43,683 nt of DNA from an uncultured Clostridia bacterium. Lineage in GTDB: Bacteria; Bacillota; Clostridia; Peptostreptococcales; Anaerovoracaceae. The notes below the pieces were generated by a model. It ran no database searches and was not told the origin of the DNA. It was given only the letters and a program-made list of their open reading frames with translations. Below are positions 16,382-27,244 of this stretch, piece after piece. Every line of letters starts with the position of its first letter. Position 1 is the first letter of the stretch. Location of the stretch: positions 1 to 43,683 of the forward strand of contig CALZFA010000002.1 of the NCBI GenBank assembly GCA_945644815.1, in the 5' to 3' direction. The translations under genes were made by a program, and so were the position numbers.

Positions 16382-16984
16382 ATGGAAAGCAATTTAGCGG
16401 AACTTTGCGGGGCGGTTCTTACTGAGCTTAAATTCAGTCATAAAACCTATGGAGAGATTTTCTATACATTTGTTCTGGGTATAGAAAGGCGAAGCGGCTA
16501 CATAGACGAAATCAATATCATGGTATCGGAGAGACTTATCTTTGATAATCCGCCCAGAATAAACGACTACATAGAGATAAAGGGTCAGGTGAGAACATAT
16601 AACGAGCTTTTAGAGGGAAGAAACAAACTTAATGTGGTGGTCTTTGCAAAGGAAATATACACCAGCGAAAACTTTGGATACAACGAAAACTACGTATATC
16701 TTGAAGGGTTTTTATGTAAAGAGCCTGTTAAACGCACATCTCCCCTTGGAAGAGATATCTGTGACTTAATGCTTGCTGTTAACAGAATGTATAACAAATC
16801 TGACTATGTACCATGCATAGCCTGGGGACGGAATGCGGGTTATGCTGAAAGCCTCAGTGTTGGCACAAAACTTTCCATAGAGGGGAGAATTCAAAGTCGT
16901 GAGTACAGAAAAAAGCTGGAGGACGGAACATCTGAGACCAGAAAGGCCTTTGAGGTATCCATTGTAAAAATCGAAGAAATATGA
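16382..16984 (+). CDS. SSB-like protein, probably two OB-folds
   Basis: C-terminal half VYLEGFLCKEPVKRTSPLGRDICDLMLAVNR...DYVPCIAWGRNAGYAESLSVGTKLSIEGRIQSREY is SSB-like; the N-terminal half has a second OB-like pattern. Confidence 0.72.
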   Translation: MESNLAELCGAVLTELKFSHKTYGEIFYTFVLGIERRSGYIDEINIMVSERLIFDNPPRINDYIEIKGQVRTYNELLEGRNKLNVVVFAKEIYTSENFGYNENYVYLEGFLCKEPVKRTSPLGRDICDLMLAVNRMYNKSDYVPCIAWGRNAGYAESLSVGTKLSIEGRIQSREYRKKLEDGTSETRKAFEVSIVKIEEI

Positions 16985-17088
16985 TATCAGTACAGAAGAG
17001 CGTAATACATAATATAAATCCTTGAACTTCCAATTAAAATATGGTAAAATTGTTCCTGCTAATCATCATTTATTGGAGGAATAACAAA

Positions 17089-18336
17089 ATGTTCGACGTT
17101 AACGGAAAAGACAACAGCACTTACAATGTGGACAATATTGCAATTATCAAGAAAACATCGCCGGTAGTGGGAGGCCTGATTGAAAAGGAATACAATCGTC
17201 AGAAGAATAATGTAGAGCTTATTGCTTCTGAAAACTACTGCTCGGAGGCAGTACTGGCGGCCTGCGGCAGCTGTCTGTCATGGAAGTATGCAGAAGGTTA
17301 TCCTTATGTTCGTACTTCCGGCAATACAAGCCGTTATTACGGCGGAACAGAGTTTGTAGACCAGCTGGAAGAGTACTGCTGCGATATGTGGAGAAAGGTA
17401 TTTGATACTGATTACCATGTAAACGTTCAGCCACACAGCGGTTCACAGGCTAATTTTGCAGCATATAAATCTATTTTGGAACCGGGAGATACCATCCTTT
17501 CCCTGAGTCTGGACAACGGAGGACATCTTACCCACGGTTCATCTGTAAATTTCAGCGGAAAGCTCTATAACGTCGTATTTTACGATGTTGATGAAAAAGG
17601 ATATATCGATATGGCAGATGTGAGAAAAAAAGCTCTGGCATGCAGACCTAAGCTTATAATGACAGGTGCGTCGGCATATTCAAGAACTATTGATTTTCCT
17701 TCCTTTGCTGAAATCGCAAAGGAAGTAGGTGCTTATTTCATGGTTGACATGGCTCATATTGCAGGCCTTGTAGCAGGAGGCGCCCACCCGTCACCATTCG
17801 GATATGCTGATATTATAACTACCACAACTCACAAAACACTGAGGGGACCTCGCGGTGGCCTTATTTTCTCAAGACCTGAACTGGCTAAGAAAGTGGACAG
17901 TGCTGTTTTCCCTTACGCACAGGGCGGCCCGTTAGAGCACATTATAGCCGGTAAGGCGGTATGCGCAGAGGAAGCTTTAAGCCCTGAATATAAGGAATAT
18001 GTTCACCAGGTGGTAAAGAACTGCAAGGCCATGTCCGACGAATTCATCAAACTGGGATATAAAATCGTAACCGGAGGAACAGATAATCACCTGATTCTTC
18101 TCGACTTGTCCGATGAGCCGTTCAGCGGAAAGGTATTACAGGAAAGATGTGATGAAATCGGCATAACACTTAATAAGAACTGTGTGCCTTGCGAAAAGAG
18201 ATCTCCAAAGGAAACTTCAGGGGTGAGAATCGGTACTGCTCCGATGACTACCAGAGGATATAAGGAAGATGACTTTGTAAAGGTAGTTCACAGAATAGAT
18301 GAACTTATCAGAAAATTAAGAGAAGAATATAAATAG
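17089..18336 (+). CDS. glyA: Serine hydroxymethyltransferase
   Basis: VELIASENYCSEAVLAACGS, KYAEGYP, TTTTHKTLRGPRGGLIF; RBS tggagg before ATG 17089. Confidence 0.95.
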   Translation: MFDVNGKDNSTYNVDNIAIIKKTSPVVGGLIEKEYNRQKNNVELIASENYCSEAVLAACGSCLSWKYAEGYPYVRTSGNTSRYYGGTEFVDQLEEYCCDMWRKVFDTDYHVNVQPHSGSQANFAAYKSILEPGDTILSLSLDNGGHLTHGSSVNFSGKLYNVVFYDVDEKGYIDMADVRKKALACRPKLIMTGASAYSRTIDFPSFAEIAKEVGAYFMVDMAHIAGLVAGGAHPSPFGYADIITTTTHKTLRGPRGGLIFSRPELAKKVDSAVFPYAQGGPLEHIIAGKAVCAEEALSPEYKEYVHQVVKNCKAMSDEFIKLGYKIVTGGTDNHLILLDLSDEPFSGKVLQERCDEIGITLNKNCVPCEKRSPKETSGVRIGTAPMTTRGYKEDDFVKVVHRIDELIRKLREEYK

Positions 18337-18346
18337 GAATACATAG

Positions 18347-18383
18347 AAAAAACGGAACGGTCAAACAACCATTCCGTTTTTTT
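18347..18383. terminator. Bidirectional intrinsic terminator between glyA and convergent tRNA-Ala
   Basis: AAAACGGAACGGT-caaaca-ACCATTCCGTTTTTTT; a T-run follows the stem on both strands. Confidence 0.7.
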
Positions 18384-18458
18384 GGTGGAGCATAGGGGGC
18401 TCGAACCCCTGACCTCTTGACTGCCAGTCAAACGCGCTCCCAGCTGCGCTAATGCCCC
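18383..18458 (-). tRNA. tRNA-Ala (anticodon GGC)
   Basis: Minus strand GGGGCATTAGCGCAGCTGGGAGCGCGTTTGACTGGCAGTCAAGAGGTCAGGGGTTCGAGCCCCCTATGCTCCACCA: cloverleaf, G3-U70 identity pair, encoded CCA. Confidence 0.95.
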
Positions 18459-18603
18459 ATAGCTGAGTTACAAAGATATATTACCATATCTTTTTTAGGT
18501 ATGCAATAAAAATTTAATGTACAAAAAGAAGAACAAAAAACTTTAAAATATTTTGAGAATGTGTTATACTACATGCGGAGAGACTTTTGAGGAGATAAAA
18601 AAG

Positions 18604-18999
18604 ATGATTATTTCACGAGAACTGGACTACGCGGTTCGAATTATCAGACAGCTTAACAAGACAAAGCTTTCTAACGCTGCGCAGATTGAAAAAGCCGAGT
18701 GCATGAGTAAAGATTTTGCCCGCAAAATTCTCGGAAAACTCAAGAAGGCCGGCATTGTTTCAGCGGAGAGAGGCACAAACGGAGGATATAGACTTATTAT
18801 TGAGCCTGGTGATCTGACCCTCTGGGATTTAAAAAATATAATCGAGCCCGGGCCTGTAGTAAACAAATGTATGAGAGACGGCTTTGTATGTCCATTGAAC
18901 TGCCAGACGCCTTGTTCGATACATGAGGAATGTATAAGGTTAGAGGAGATTATAGAAGCGGAACTTAAAAGGAAAACTTTAGGTCAACTTTTAAAATAA
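18604..18999 (+). CDS. Rrf2 family transcriptional regulator
   Basis: MIISRELDYAVRIIRQLNK...CMSKDFARKILGKLKKAGIVSAERGTNGGYRL; Cys cluster CMRDGFVCPLNCQTPC. Confidence 0.87.
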   Translation: MIISRELDYAVRIIRQLNKTKLSNAAQIEKAECMSKDFARKILGKLKKAGIVSAERGTNGGYRLIIEPGDLTLWDLKNIIEPGPVVNKCMRDGFVCPLNCQTPCSIHEECIRLEEIIEAELKRKTLGQLLK

Positions 19000-19126
19000 A
19001 TTAGAATAAGAAAAAAAAGAAATATGACACAATAAATAAAGAAAATGGGGCCATTTTGTTGGCTTTTTTCTTTTTTTGTGCTATGATAGACAATGTATAA
19101 GTATGTACATTACAGGAGGTTTTCCT

Positions 19127-20140
19127 ATGAGAATTATTTTAGACGGTATGGGCGGAGATAACGCTCCGGGTGCGGTTGTGGAAGGTGCGGTTCTGGCATC
19201 TGAGGTAATTGAACATGAGATAGTTATAATCGGACAGGAAGAATTAATAAACCATGAATTAAAAAGACATAAATACAATCATAAAAAAATTACGGTTGCC
19301 GATGCCCGTGAGGTTATAACCAACGAAGAAGCGCCGGTGAGAGCAGTTCGTTCAAAAAAAGATTCGTCTATTGTAAAAGGAATCAATATGGTCAAGAGCG
19401 GAGAAGGAGATATTTTTATTTCCGCAGGAAGCACAGGAGCGCTGCTTTCCGGCGGACTTTTTATCCTGGGAAGGATTCAGGGTATAGATCGGCCTGCTCT
19501 TGCATGTATTTATCCGATAATAGGCGGAGAGGCCTCTCTGCTGGTAGATGCAGGTGCAAATGCGGAATGTAAGCCTAATAATCTCCTTGAATTCGGCATA
19601 ATGGGTAATATCTATATGGAAAAGGTTATAGGAAGAAAGACACCTCGCGTAGGACTTGTGAATATAGGTACGGAAGCGGCAAAAGGAAACACTTTGACCA
19701 AGGCTGCCTACGAACTTTTAGAGCAGAGCAACATGAATTTTATAGGGAATGTCGAAGCCAGAGAAGTTCCTAAGAGCGCCTGTGATGTTATAGTTTGTGA
19801 CGGATTTACGGGAAATGTGGTTCTTAAACTTACAGAAGGCCTTGCCTGGAATATATTACAGGTAATAAAGAAAAAGTTCACAGATGGAGTAAAAGCTAAA
19901 CTCGGGGCGGCACTTTTAATAGATAAACTCGGTGAGCTCAAGAAGGAATTTGACTATTCGGAATACGGCGGAGCTCCGATTTTAGGTGTAAAGGGGCCTA
20001 TCGTCAAGATGCATGGATCTTCCAGCGCTAACGCTGTAAAAAATACAATTTTAAAAGGGATTCCTTTTGTAGAGGAAAACGTGGTTGAAACCATTCAGAA
20101 TTCTGTGCTTGAGATTGAGGAGATAACTTTAAGTGAATAA
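19127..20140 (+). CDS. plsX: Phosphate acyltransferase
   Basis: MRIILDGMGGDNAPGAVVEGA...SAGSTGALLSGGLFILGRIQGIDRPALA; RBS aggagg before ATG 19127. Confidence 0.95.
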   Translation: MRIILDGMGGDNAPGAVVEGAVLASEVIEHEIVIIGQEELINHELKRHKYNHKKITVADAREVITNEEAPVRAVRSKKDSSIVKGINMVKSGEGDIFISAGSTGALLSGGLFILGRIQGIDRPALACIYPIIGGEASLLVDAGANAECKPNNLLEFGIMGNIYMEKVIGRKTPRVGLVNIGTEAAKGNTLTKAAYELLEQSNMNFIGNVEAREVPKSACDVIVCDGFTGNVVLKLTEGLAWNILQVIKKKFTDGVKAKLGAALLIDKLGELKKEFDYSEYGGAPILGVKGPIVKMHGSSSANAVKNTILKGIPFVEENVVETIQNSVLEIEEITLSE

Positions 20141-20831
20141 TGGACAACTTGAAAAAATTATAGGATATCATTTTAAGAATGGGGATTATTTAGAAAGAGC
20201 TCTCACACATAGCTCCTATAATCGTGAGAAAAACACAAAACACAAGGATAACGAGCGGCTTGAGTTTCTGGGAGATGCTTTTCTTGATGCTATAATCAGC
20301 ATAGAGTTGTTTCACAGAATGGACGGAGAAACAGAAGGCAGACTGACTAAGACAAGAGCGCTTATAGTGTGCGAAAAATCCTTGGCAGAGGCAGCCAGAA
20401 AAATTGATCTGGGCAGATTTATAAACATGGGTCACGGCGAAGAAAGTGCCGGAGGCCGGAGTAAGGATTCCATTCTTGCTGACGGCACCGAGGCGGTAAT
20501 CGGCGCACTTTATCTGGACGGAGGATATCAGACAGCTGAGAAATTTGTACTGGAGCTTTTAAAAGACACCATAGACAAAGCGGTTGAAGGAAAGATATTT
20601 CTTGATTATAAATCCGAAGTTCAGGAAGTCCTTCAAAGCAGGGGAGCGCCGGTAAACATTTCTTATGTAATAGACAGAGAGGAAGGCCCGGCTCATGATA
20701 AAACTTTCTTTATGCACATGGAATGTAACGGAATGCGATATGGCAGCGGTTCCGGCAAAAGCAAAAAAGAGGCGGAACAGAATGCTGCCAGGCAGACACT
20801 TAACACTCTCAGGAGAGGAGAAGATTTTTAG
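20133..20831 (+). CDS. rnc: Ribonuclease III (GTG start, overlaps plsX)
   Basis: NERLEFLGDAFLDAIIS signature and C-terminal dsRBD YGSGSGKSKKEAEQNAARQTL. Confidence 0.96.
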   Translation: MNNGQLEKIIGYHFKNGDYLERALTHSSYNREKNTKHKDNERLEFLGDAFLDAIISIELFHRMDGETEGRLTKTRALIVCEKSLAEAARKIDLGRFINMGHGEESAGGRSKDSILADGTEAVIGALYLDGGYQTAEKFVLELLKDTIDKAVEGKIFLDYKSEVQEVLQSRGAPVNISYVIDREEGPAHDKTFFMHMECNGMRYGSGSGKSKKEAEQNAARQTLNTLRRGEDF

Positions 20832-23800
20832 ATGTACTTTAAAAGATTAGAAATGCATGGATTTAAATCCTTTGCAGAACCTGTTGTAATAGAATTTCAT
20901 GAGGGTGTTACATGTATAGTCGGACCTAACGGGAGCGGAAAGAGCAACATAAGTGATGCCATAAGATGGGTTCTTGGGGAGCAGAGCCCTAAGATGCTCA
21001 GAGGCGGTAAAATGGAGGAAGTTATTTTTTCGGGTACTGCTTCAAGAAAATCAAGAGGTATGGCGGAAGTCACTCTCGTAATAGATAATTCTACCGGAAT
21101 TTTGCCTATAGATTATAACGAGGTTGCAATAACAAGAAGGATGTATCGCTCCGGTGAAAGTGAGTATCTTATAAATAACAGCCACTGCCGTCTTCGTGAC
21201 ATAAGGGAGCTTATTATGGATACAGGCATCGGAGTGGATGGATACTCAATCATAGGACAGGGAAAGATTGCGGATATAGTAAGCAGCAAACCGGAAAGCA
21301 GGAGAGAAATCTTTGAAGAGGCCGCCGGTGTTGTTATGTATAAAAGCAAGAAAGCCGAATCAGAGAGAAAGCTTGCAGGTGCCAATGCAAACCTTGAAAG
21401 AGTAAATGATATAATCGGAGAAATTGAGGGGCGAATTGACGGACTAAAGGAGGACAGCGCCAAAGCTAAGGAATATCTGGAGCTCAAGGACAGGTACAGA
21501 GAACTTGAGATAAATATTACACTTAAAAATGTGGAAAAGCTGGACAGCTCTAATAACACCTTGAGAGAAGATGCGGGGCAGCTGGCTGAAAATATTGAAA
21601 AGTTTACGATTAAGAAGAAGGAAATGGATGAGAAGCTTACTGCGGACAGAGCCAGAAATGAAAGTCTGGAGCAGTTGGCAAGCGATGCCAGAGATAAACT
21701 TCTCTTAAAGGTTGAGGAAATAAATAGATTGACCAGCAAGAGCCAGCTGGATAGCGAAAAAGTGGCAGGCTTCGATAGAGACTACGCCAGAATAAGCGAG
21801 GAAATCAGTCAACTGGAAGAAAAACTCAGTCGAGAAGCCGAGAATGCGGAAAAACTTGAAGCAAACAAAGGGGCTGTTTTTGCGGAACTCAATGAGGAAA
21901 AGGACAAGCTAAGTGAAAAGGTAGAGACATATAATCTGATAACCGAGGAATCGCTTAAGCTTTCTGAAATTATTGAAGACGCAAAAAACATGATGTATAC
22001 TCTCCACAGTGAAGCATCTGCAAAACGCTCTGAGGCAAAAAGCATGGAAAGCTATAAGGAATCTCTTGTGAGGAGAAAAGAGCAGATTTTGTCTGAGGGG
22101 GCAGAGCTTGAAGAAAGCAACAAAGTTCACAAAGAAGCTGTTGAAAAAACAGAAGCTCTTCATAAAGCCAACCTTGTTCTCATGGAAAAGTCAGAGATTG
22201 AATTGGAGGTCGCAAGAGCAGAGAGAATTTCATGCAGCGAGAATATTAAAAAGCTAAATACCCAGGCAGAGGATATACGGATAAGAGGCAGCCAGATTAC
22301 GGCCAGAAAAAAGACCATTGAGGAAATGGAGAATAATTATGAAGGCTATAATGGTGCTGTCAGGTTTATAATGAAATCAAATATCAAAGGCATTGACGGA
22401 GTATTAGCCGAGCTGATGAAGGTTCCTGCGGGACTTGAGATTGCAGTGGAAACAGCTCTCGGCGGAGCCATGCAGAATATCGTCTGCGAAAGGGATTCTA
22501 ATGCCAAAGAAGCCATAAATCTGCTTAAAACAAACAAGGCCGGCAGATTGACTTTTCTGCCGGTGGAATCAATAAAATCCTCCCCGGCAAGCATCAGCAG
22601 AGCTATAAGCGGAGCACCCGGATTCAGAGGTCTGGCGTCTGATCTGATCGAGTATGATGATAAATACAGAGAGATTTTCCGCTATTTACTTGGCAGGGTT
22701 GCAATTGTTGACAGTATGGACAGAGCAGTTGCCCTTTCAAAAGCAGCAGGCAGCGGTCTGAGATTTGTAACCCTCGACGGAGAAATCATAAATGCCAGCG
22801 GCGCAATAACAGGCGGAAAATACAAAAATGCCACGGCGAATCTTCTGGCAAGACGCAGCGAGATAGAAAAACTCACCGAAGAGGCAGAGGCTTTAAAGAA
22901 AGAATACAGAAGCATCGAAGAAAAGCTCAGCTTAGAAAAGAATAAAGCAGAGGAACTGGCAGAGAAAATCGATACTATGGAAACACGCCGCCGGGATTTG
23001 GAAATCGAGGCAGCGGATCTCTCAGCAAAACTCAGGATGCTGGAGAACAGCGGCAGAGATGCAGAAGAAAATACAGCCAAGAAAGAGAGAGAACTGGCTG
23101 CAATTGAGCAGGATTATGCAAATGCCGTAAAACTTTCCGAAGACGCTTTCCATCATGCCCAAGATACAGAAGCGGAAATCATCAGACTAAACGAAGAGAT
23201 AAACACAAGGCTTGAAGAGTATGAGAAAATAAAAGAGAAGGTGAATTTCGCAACCGAAGAGATAACGTCTGCCAGGATTGCAAAAACAGATAGGGAAAAT
23301 AAATATGATGCCATATGTCAGCTTCTCGACCGTGTTCAGGAATCTATCGACGATTTTACAATGCAGATCGATGAAAGAAAGGACATGCTGGAAGTGCTGG
23401 AACAGGAGAAAAACAAGCTTATCTTTAATTCAGAAGATGTGGGTGATGCGGTAAAAGCCCTCGCCGAAGAAAAGTCCCGGCTTGAAGATTACATAGCGAG
23501 AATCGCTGAGGAAAAATCAGCATTGGTGGAAGAATTAAATGCCCTTAATGCTGAATACTATTCTGTGAGCGACAGCCTCAACGCATATCAGGATCAGAAA
23601 TATCAGCAGGAGATCAAGCTTGCAAAAAATGAGACCCAGCTGGATACCATAAAAGAAAAACTTTGGGATGAATTTGAAATATCTTTTGCTCAGGCACTTG
23701 AGTTTAAAAAGGACGATTTTTCTTTGGCTCCTGCTGTAAAGGAAAGCAGAGAAATAAGAAACCGTATGAGAGAGCTCGGGGATATCAATGTAGGCGCTAT

Positions 23801-24380
23801 CAGAGAGTACGAGCAGGTAAGCGAAAGATACGGTTTCCTCACCGAGCAGCGCGCTGACATAATCAAAGCCATGGATGAGCTCAAAGCCATAATCGATGAT
23901 ATGGAAAAGACCATCAAGACTAAATTCAAGGAAAACTTCGATCAGGTTGTGGTAAACTTTGAGGATATTTTCAAGGAACTTTTTGGGGGCGGACACGCCG
24001 AGCTGAGGCTTGACGATGACAACAATCCGCTGGAAGCGGGCATTGAGATAATAGCACAGCCACCGGGAAAGAAGCTGCAGAATATTAATCTTATGAGCGG
24101 CGGAGAAAAAACCATGACTGCTATAGCCCTTATGTTCGCCGTGCTTAAAACAAAGCCGACACCTTTCTGCATTCTTGACGAGGTGGAAGCTGCACTCGAT
24201 GATGTCAATATTGATAGGTTTGCAGGATATCTGAGAAAATTCCACGATATTCAGTTTGCTATCGTAACCCATCAGAAAGCAACCATGGAGCATGCGGATG
24301 TTCTTTACGGCGTAACAATGCCTGAACAGGGTATTTCTAAGGTATTATCCCTCAGGCTTGGAGATAAAATTGACCTGTAA
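20832..24380 (+). CDS. smc: Chromosome segregation protein SMC
   Basis: MYFKRLEMHGFKSFAEP, IVGPNGSGKSNISDAIRWVLGEQSPK, coiled coils and hinge, LMSGGEKTMTAIALMFAVLKTKPTPFCILDEVEAALDD. Confidence 0.97.
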   Translation: MYFKRLEMHGFKSFAEPVVIEFHEGVTCIVGPNGSGKSNISDAIRWVLGEQSPKMLRGGKMEEVIFSGTASRKSRGMAEVTLVIDNSTGILPIDYNEVAITRRMYRSGESEYLINNSHCRLRDIRELIMDTGIGVDGYSIIGQGKIADIVSSKPESRREIFEEAAGVVMYKSKKAESERKLAGANANLERVNDIIGEIEGRIDGLKEDSAKAKEYLELKDRYRELEINITLKNVEKLDSSNNTLREDAGQLAENIEKFTIKKKEMDEKLTADRARNESLEQLASDARDKLLLKVEEINRLTSKSQLDSEKVAGFDRDYARISEEISQLEEKLSREAENAEKLEANKGAVFAELNEEKDKLSEKVETYNLITEESLKLSEIIEDAKNMMYTLHSEASAKRSEAKSMESYKESLVRRKEQILSEGAELEESNKVHKEAVEKTEALHKANLVLMEKSEIELEVARAERISCSENIKKLNTQAEDIRIRGSQITARKKTIEEMENNYEGYNGAVRFIMKSNIKGIDGVLAELMKVPAGLEIAVETALGGAMQNIVCERDSNAKEAINLLKTNKAGRLTFLPVESIKSSPASISRAISGAPGFRGLASDLIEYDDKYREIFRYLLGRVAIVDSMDRAVALSKAAGSGLRFVTLDGEIINASGAITGGKYKNATANLLARRSEIEKLTEEAEALKKEYRSIEEKLSLEKNKAEELAEKIDTMETRRRDLEIEAADLSAKLRMLENSGRDAEENTAKKERELAAIEQDYANAVKLSEDAFHHAQDTEAEIIRLNEEINTRLEEYEKIKEKVNFATEEITSARIAKTDRENKYDAICQLLDRVQESIDDFTMQIDERKDMLEVLEQEKNKLIFNSEDVGDAVKALAEEKSRLEDYIARIAEEKSALVEELNALNAEYYSVSDSLNAYQDQKYQQEIKLAKNETQLDTIKEKLWDEFEISFAQALEFKKDDFSLAPAVKESREIRNRMRELGDINVGAIREYEQVSERYGFLTEQRADIIKAMDELKAIIDDMEKTIKTKFKENFDQVVVNFEDIFKELFGGGHAELRLDDDNNPLEAGIEIIAQPPGKKLQNINLMSGGEKTMTAIALMFAVLKTKPTPFCILDEVEAALDDVNIDRFAGYLRKFHDIQFAIVTHQKATMEHADVLYGVTMPEQGISKVLSLRLGDKIDL

Positions 24381-24401
24381 CCGGATATGAGAGGAGAAAA
24401 G

Positions 24402-25301
24402 ATGTCTCTATTCAATGAAAAAAAATCATTCTTCGGAAGGCTCAGCGAGAAAATTGCCGATGCGGTTATGGCGAGAGCTGAGGTTGACGAGGATTTAATG
24501 GACGAGCTTGAGGAAATTCTGATAACCTCTGACATTGGAATGGATACCACCATGAATGTCATGACAAAGCTCAGAGAAAAAATCAAAAATGACTATATTA
24601 CAAGTCCTGATGGAGTGATAAAGGCTCTTAAAGCCATTCTTACAGAGGCTGTGGATAAGGGAGAAAGGCAGAAGCTCAGTGAAAAAACCCCTCTTGTAGT
24701 CCTCATGATAGGAATCAACGGGGGAGGAAAGACTACTACCATAGGGAAGCTGGCCAACAGATGCAAAAAGCAGGGGAAGACCGTAATGTTGGCAGCAGCA
24801 GATACTTTCCGTGCCGCAGCAGCAGAGCAGCTTGTAATCTGGGGAGAAAGAAACGGCATAAATGTAATCAGACATCAGGAAGGGGCAGATCCTTCGGCGG
24901 TAATATTTGATGCCATTCAGTCTGCAAAAGCCAAAAAAATAGATGTGCTCATATGTGATACTGCCGGACGCCTTCAGAACAAAAAAAACCTGATGAATGA
25001 GCTGGAGAAGATGAACAAAGTGATTTCGCGGGAATATCCGGAGGCTCAAAGAGAGACTCTTCTTGTGCTGGATGCAACCACCGGAAAAAATGCCGTGTCA
25101 CAGGCAAAGGAATTTGGCCAGGCTGCCGATATTACAGGAATTGTGCTGACAAAGCTTGACGGTACTGCCAAGGGCGGTATAGCTATAACTATTGCCGAAG
25201 AATTTGATATGCCTATAAAGTTCATAGGCGTAGGTGAAGGCATTGACGACCTGGAGGAATTTTTGCCTGAAACCTTCATAGGAGGAATATTTGATGAGTA
25301 A
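24402..25301 (+). CDS. ftsY: Signal recognition particle receptor FtsY
   Basis: [57 protein letters not shown]. Confidence 0.96.
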   Translation: MSLFNEKKSFFGRLSEKIADAVMARAEVDEDLMDELEEILITSDIGMDTTMNVMTKLREKIKNDYITSPDGVIKALKAILTEAVDKGERQKLSEKTPLVVLMIGINGGGKTTTIGKLANRCKKQGKTVMLAAADTFRAAAAEQLVIWGERNGINVIRHQEGADPSAVIFDAIQSAKAKKIDVLICDTAGRLQNKKNLMNELEKMNKVISREYPEAQRETLLVLDATTGKNAVSQAKEFGQAADITGIVLTKLDGTAKGGIAITIAEEFDMPIKFIGVGEGIDDLEEFLPETFIGGIFDE

Positions 25302-26619
25302 ACCTATAGTTGCCATCGTTGGAAGACCTAATGTGGGAAAATCCACATTTTTTAACAGAATAGTGGGAAAGAGGATTTCTATAGTAGAAGATACGCCGGG
25401 GGTAACCAGGGACAGGATCTATGCGGAAGCCGAATGGAATTCGGTTCATTTTGCCCTTATAGACACAGGAGGAATTGAGCCTTCCAGTGCTGACGTTATA
25501 CTTTCTCAGATGAGAGAACAGGCTCAGATTGCCATGGATATGGCTGATGTAATACTTTTTCTCACAGACGGGAAGGAAGGCCTTACTCATGCTGACAGAG
25601 AAGTGGCAAGCATGCTTATGCGTACAGGCAAAAAGGTTATCCTGGTAGTAAATAAAATTGACAATCCGACAAAGCTGCCGGAGGACTTTTATGACTTTTA
25701 TGAACTGGGCTTGGGAGAACCGATTCCTGTTTCAGCGGCAAACATGCTGAATTTTGGAGACGTGCTAGACGAAATAGTGGAAAGTTTTCCTGATGACCTT
25801 GATGAGGACGACGATGACACCATCAAGATTGCTGTCATCGGGAAACCTAATGTGGGGAAATCATCGCTGATAAACTGTCTCCTGGGAGAAAACAGAGTGA
25901 TAGTATCCCCTATTGCAGGAACTACCAGAGACAGCATAGATACACCTTTTGAAAAGGACGGAGAAAAGTACATTCTTATAGACACTGCAGGTATAAGAAG
26001 AAAATCCAGAGTTAGCGAGGATATTGAGCGTTACAGCGTTGTAAGGGCAGTGGCAGCCATCGAAAGATGTGATGTATGTCTTTTGGTTATTGATGCCGCA
26101 GAGGGCATAACCGAACAGGATAAAAAAATTGCCGGGGTTGCTCATGAGGCCGGTAAGGGTATTGTGGTGGTGGTTAACAAATGGGACCTTATTGAAAAGG
26201 AAACCAACACTATGCGAGACTTTAAACGCCTTATCGAAGCGGAGATGCAGTTCATGTCCTACGCACCTTCGGTATTTATATCTGTAAAAGATAAACAGAG
26301 AGTTTTTCAGGTAATTGAGATGGCTAAGTATGTGGCTGAAAAGAGAGCCATGAGGGTGCCGACGGGACAGCTTAACAGTCTGATTGCCGATGCAACTATG
26401 ATGAAACAGCCGCCTTCGGATAAAGGAAGAAGACTGAAGATCTACTATGTAACTCAGGTTGCCGTGAAACCGCCTCTTTTCAGTTTCCAGATAAATAAGA
26501 GGGAACTTATGCATTTTTCATATGCCCGATATCTTGAAAATAAAATCAGAGAAGGCTTTGGATTTGAAGGCACATCCATCAAATTTGTATTCAGAGAAAA
26601 AGGCGAGAAAGAGGAGTAG
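25294..26619 (+). CDS. der: Ribosome-associated GTPase Der (EngA)
   Basis: Two G domains: [18 protein letters not shown] and [19 protein letters not shown]-terminal KH-like domain. Confidence 0.96.
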   Translation: MSKPIVAIVGRPNVGKSTFFNRIVGKRISIVEDTPGVTRDRIYAEAEWNSVHFALIDTGGIEPSSADVILSQMREQAQIAMDMADVILFLTDGKEGLTHADREVASMLMRTGKKVILVVNKIDNPTKLPEDFYDFYELGLGEPIPVSAANMLNFGDVLDEIVESFPDDLDEDDDDTIKIAVIGKPNVGKSSLINCLLGENRVIVSPIAGTTRDSIDTPFEKDGEKYILIDTAGIRRKSRVSEDIERYSVVRAVAAIERCDVCLLVIDAAEGITEQDKKIAGVAHEAGKGIVVVVNKWDLIEKETNTMRDFKRLIEAEMQFMSYAPSVFISVKDKQRVFQVIEMAKYVAEKRAMRVPTGQLNSLIADATMMKQPPSDKGRRLKIYYVTQVAVKPPLFSFQINKRELMHFSYARYLENKIREGFGFEGTSIKFVFREKGEKEE

Positions 26620-26622
26620 AAT

Positions 26623-27207
26623 ATGTATTGGAAGATTATTGTTCCCGTTGTTATAGCATACTTTCTGGGAAACATCTCCCCATCCATCATACTGGGAAAG
26701 ATGGCCGGAGTTGATATAAAGAAAGAAGGCAGCGGCAATGCAGGTACGACTAACGCTCTGAGAGTTCTGGGGAAAAAAGCAGCTCTCATAACCCTTGTAA
26801 TTGATATTGGAAAGGGAGTTTTGGCTGTTGCTGCAGGAAATCTCATTGGAGGAGCAGAAACGGGATATCTATGCGCGATAGCTGTTTTCTGCGGTCATAT
26901 ATGGCCATGTTTTTACAGTTTCAAGGGCGGTAAAGGAGTGGCTACTGCTTTCGGTGCCATTCTTGCGGTAAACTGGATGCTGGGGCTTTCGGCGCTGGCG
27001 GTTGTGGCTGTGGGCCTTGCACTTACACAGAGAATGTCGGTGGGCTCTCTGCTTGGAGCAATTACCTTTCCTTTGCTTTGCTGGTTCATGGAACCTGGTT
27101 TTATATGGATAGGTTCATTGATGGCCTTAATTGTGCTGATAAAGCACGGAGCAAATATAAAAAGGCTCATCAGAGGCGAAGAGCCTAAAATGTCATTTAA
27201 AAAATAA
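26623..27207 (+). CDS. plsY: Glycerol-3-phosphate acyltransferase
   Basis: YFLGNISPSIILGK, GSGNAGTTNALRVLGK, FKGGKGVATAFG. Confidence 0.95.
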   Translation: MYWKIIVPVVIAYFLGNISPSIILGKMAGVDIKKEGSGNAGTTNALRVLGKKAALITLVIDIGKGVLAVAAGNLIGGAETGYLCAIAVFCGHIWPCFYSFKGGKGVATAFGAILAVNWMLGLSALAVVAVGLALTQRMSVGSLLGAITFPLLCWFMEPGFIWIGSLMALIVLIKHGANIKRLIRGEEPKMSFKK

Positions 27208-27244
27208 CACTGCTTTTATACTTCGGAGGAACTGGAGATAGAGA

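Noticed and set aside
21113-21739. 208-aa Ser/Leu-rich antisense ORF opposite smc
   Set aside because: Reverse complement of a Glu/Lys-rich coiled coil naturally yields Ser/Leu/Phe-rich ORFs.
23535-24293. 252-aa antisense ORF opposite smc
   Set aside because: Antisense to the highly conserved SMC C-terminal ATPase region; composition is the complement of coding sequence.
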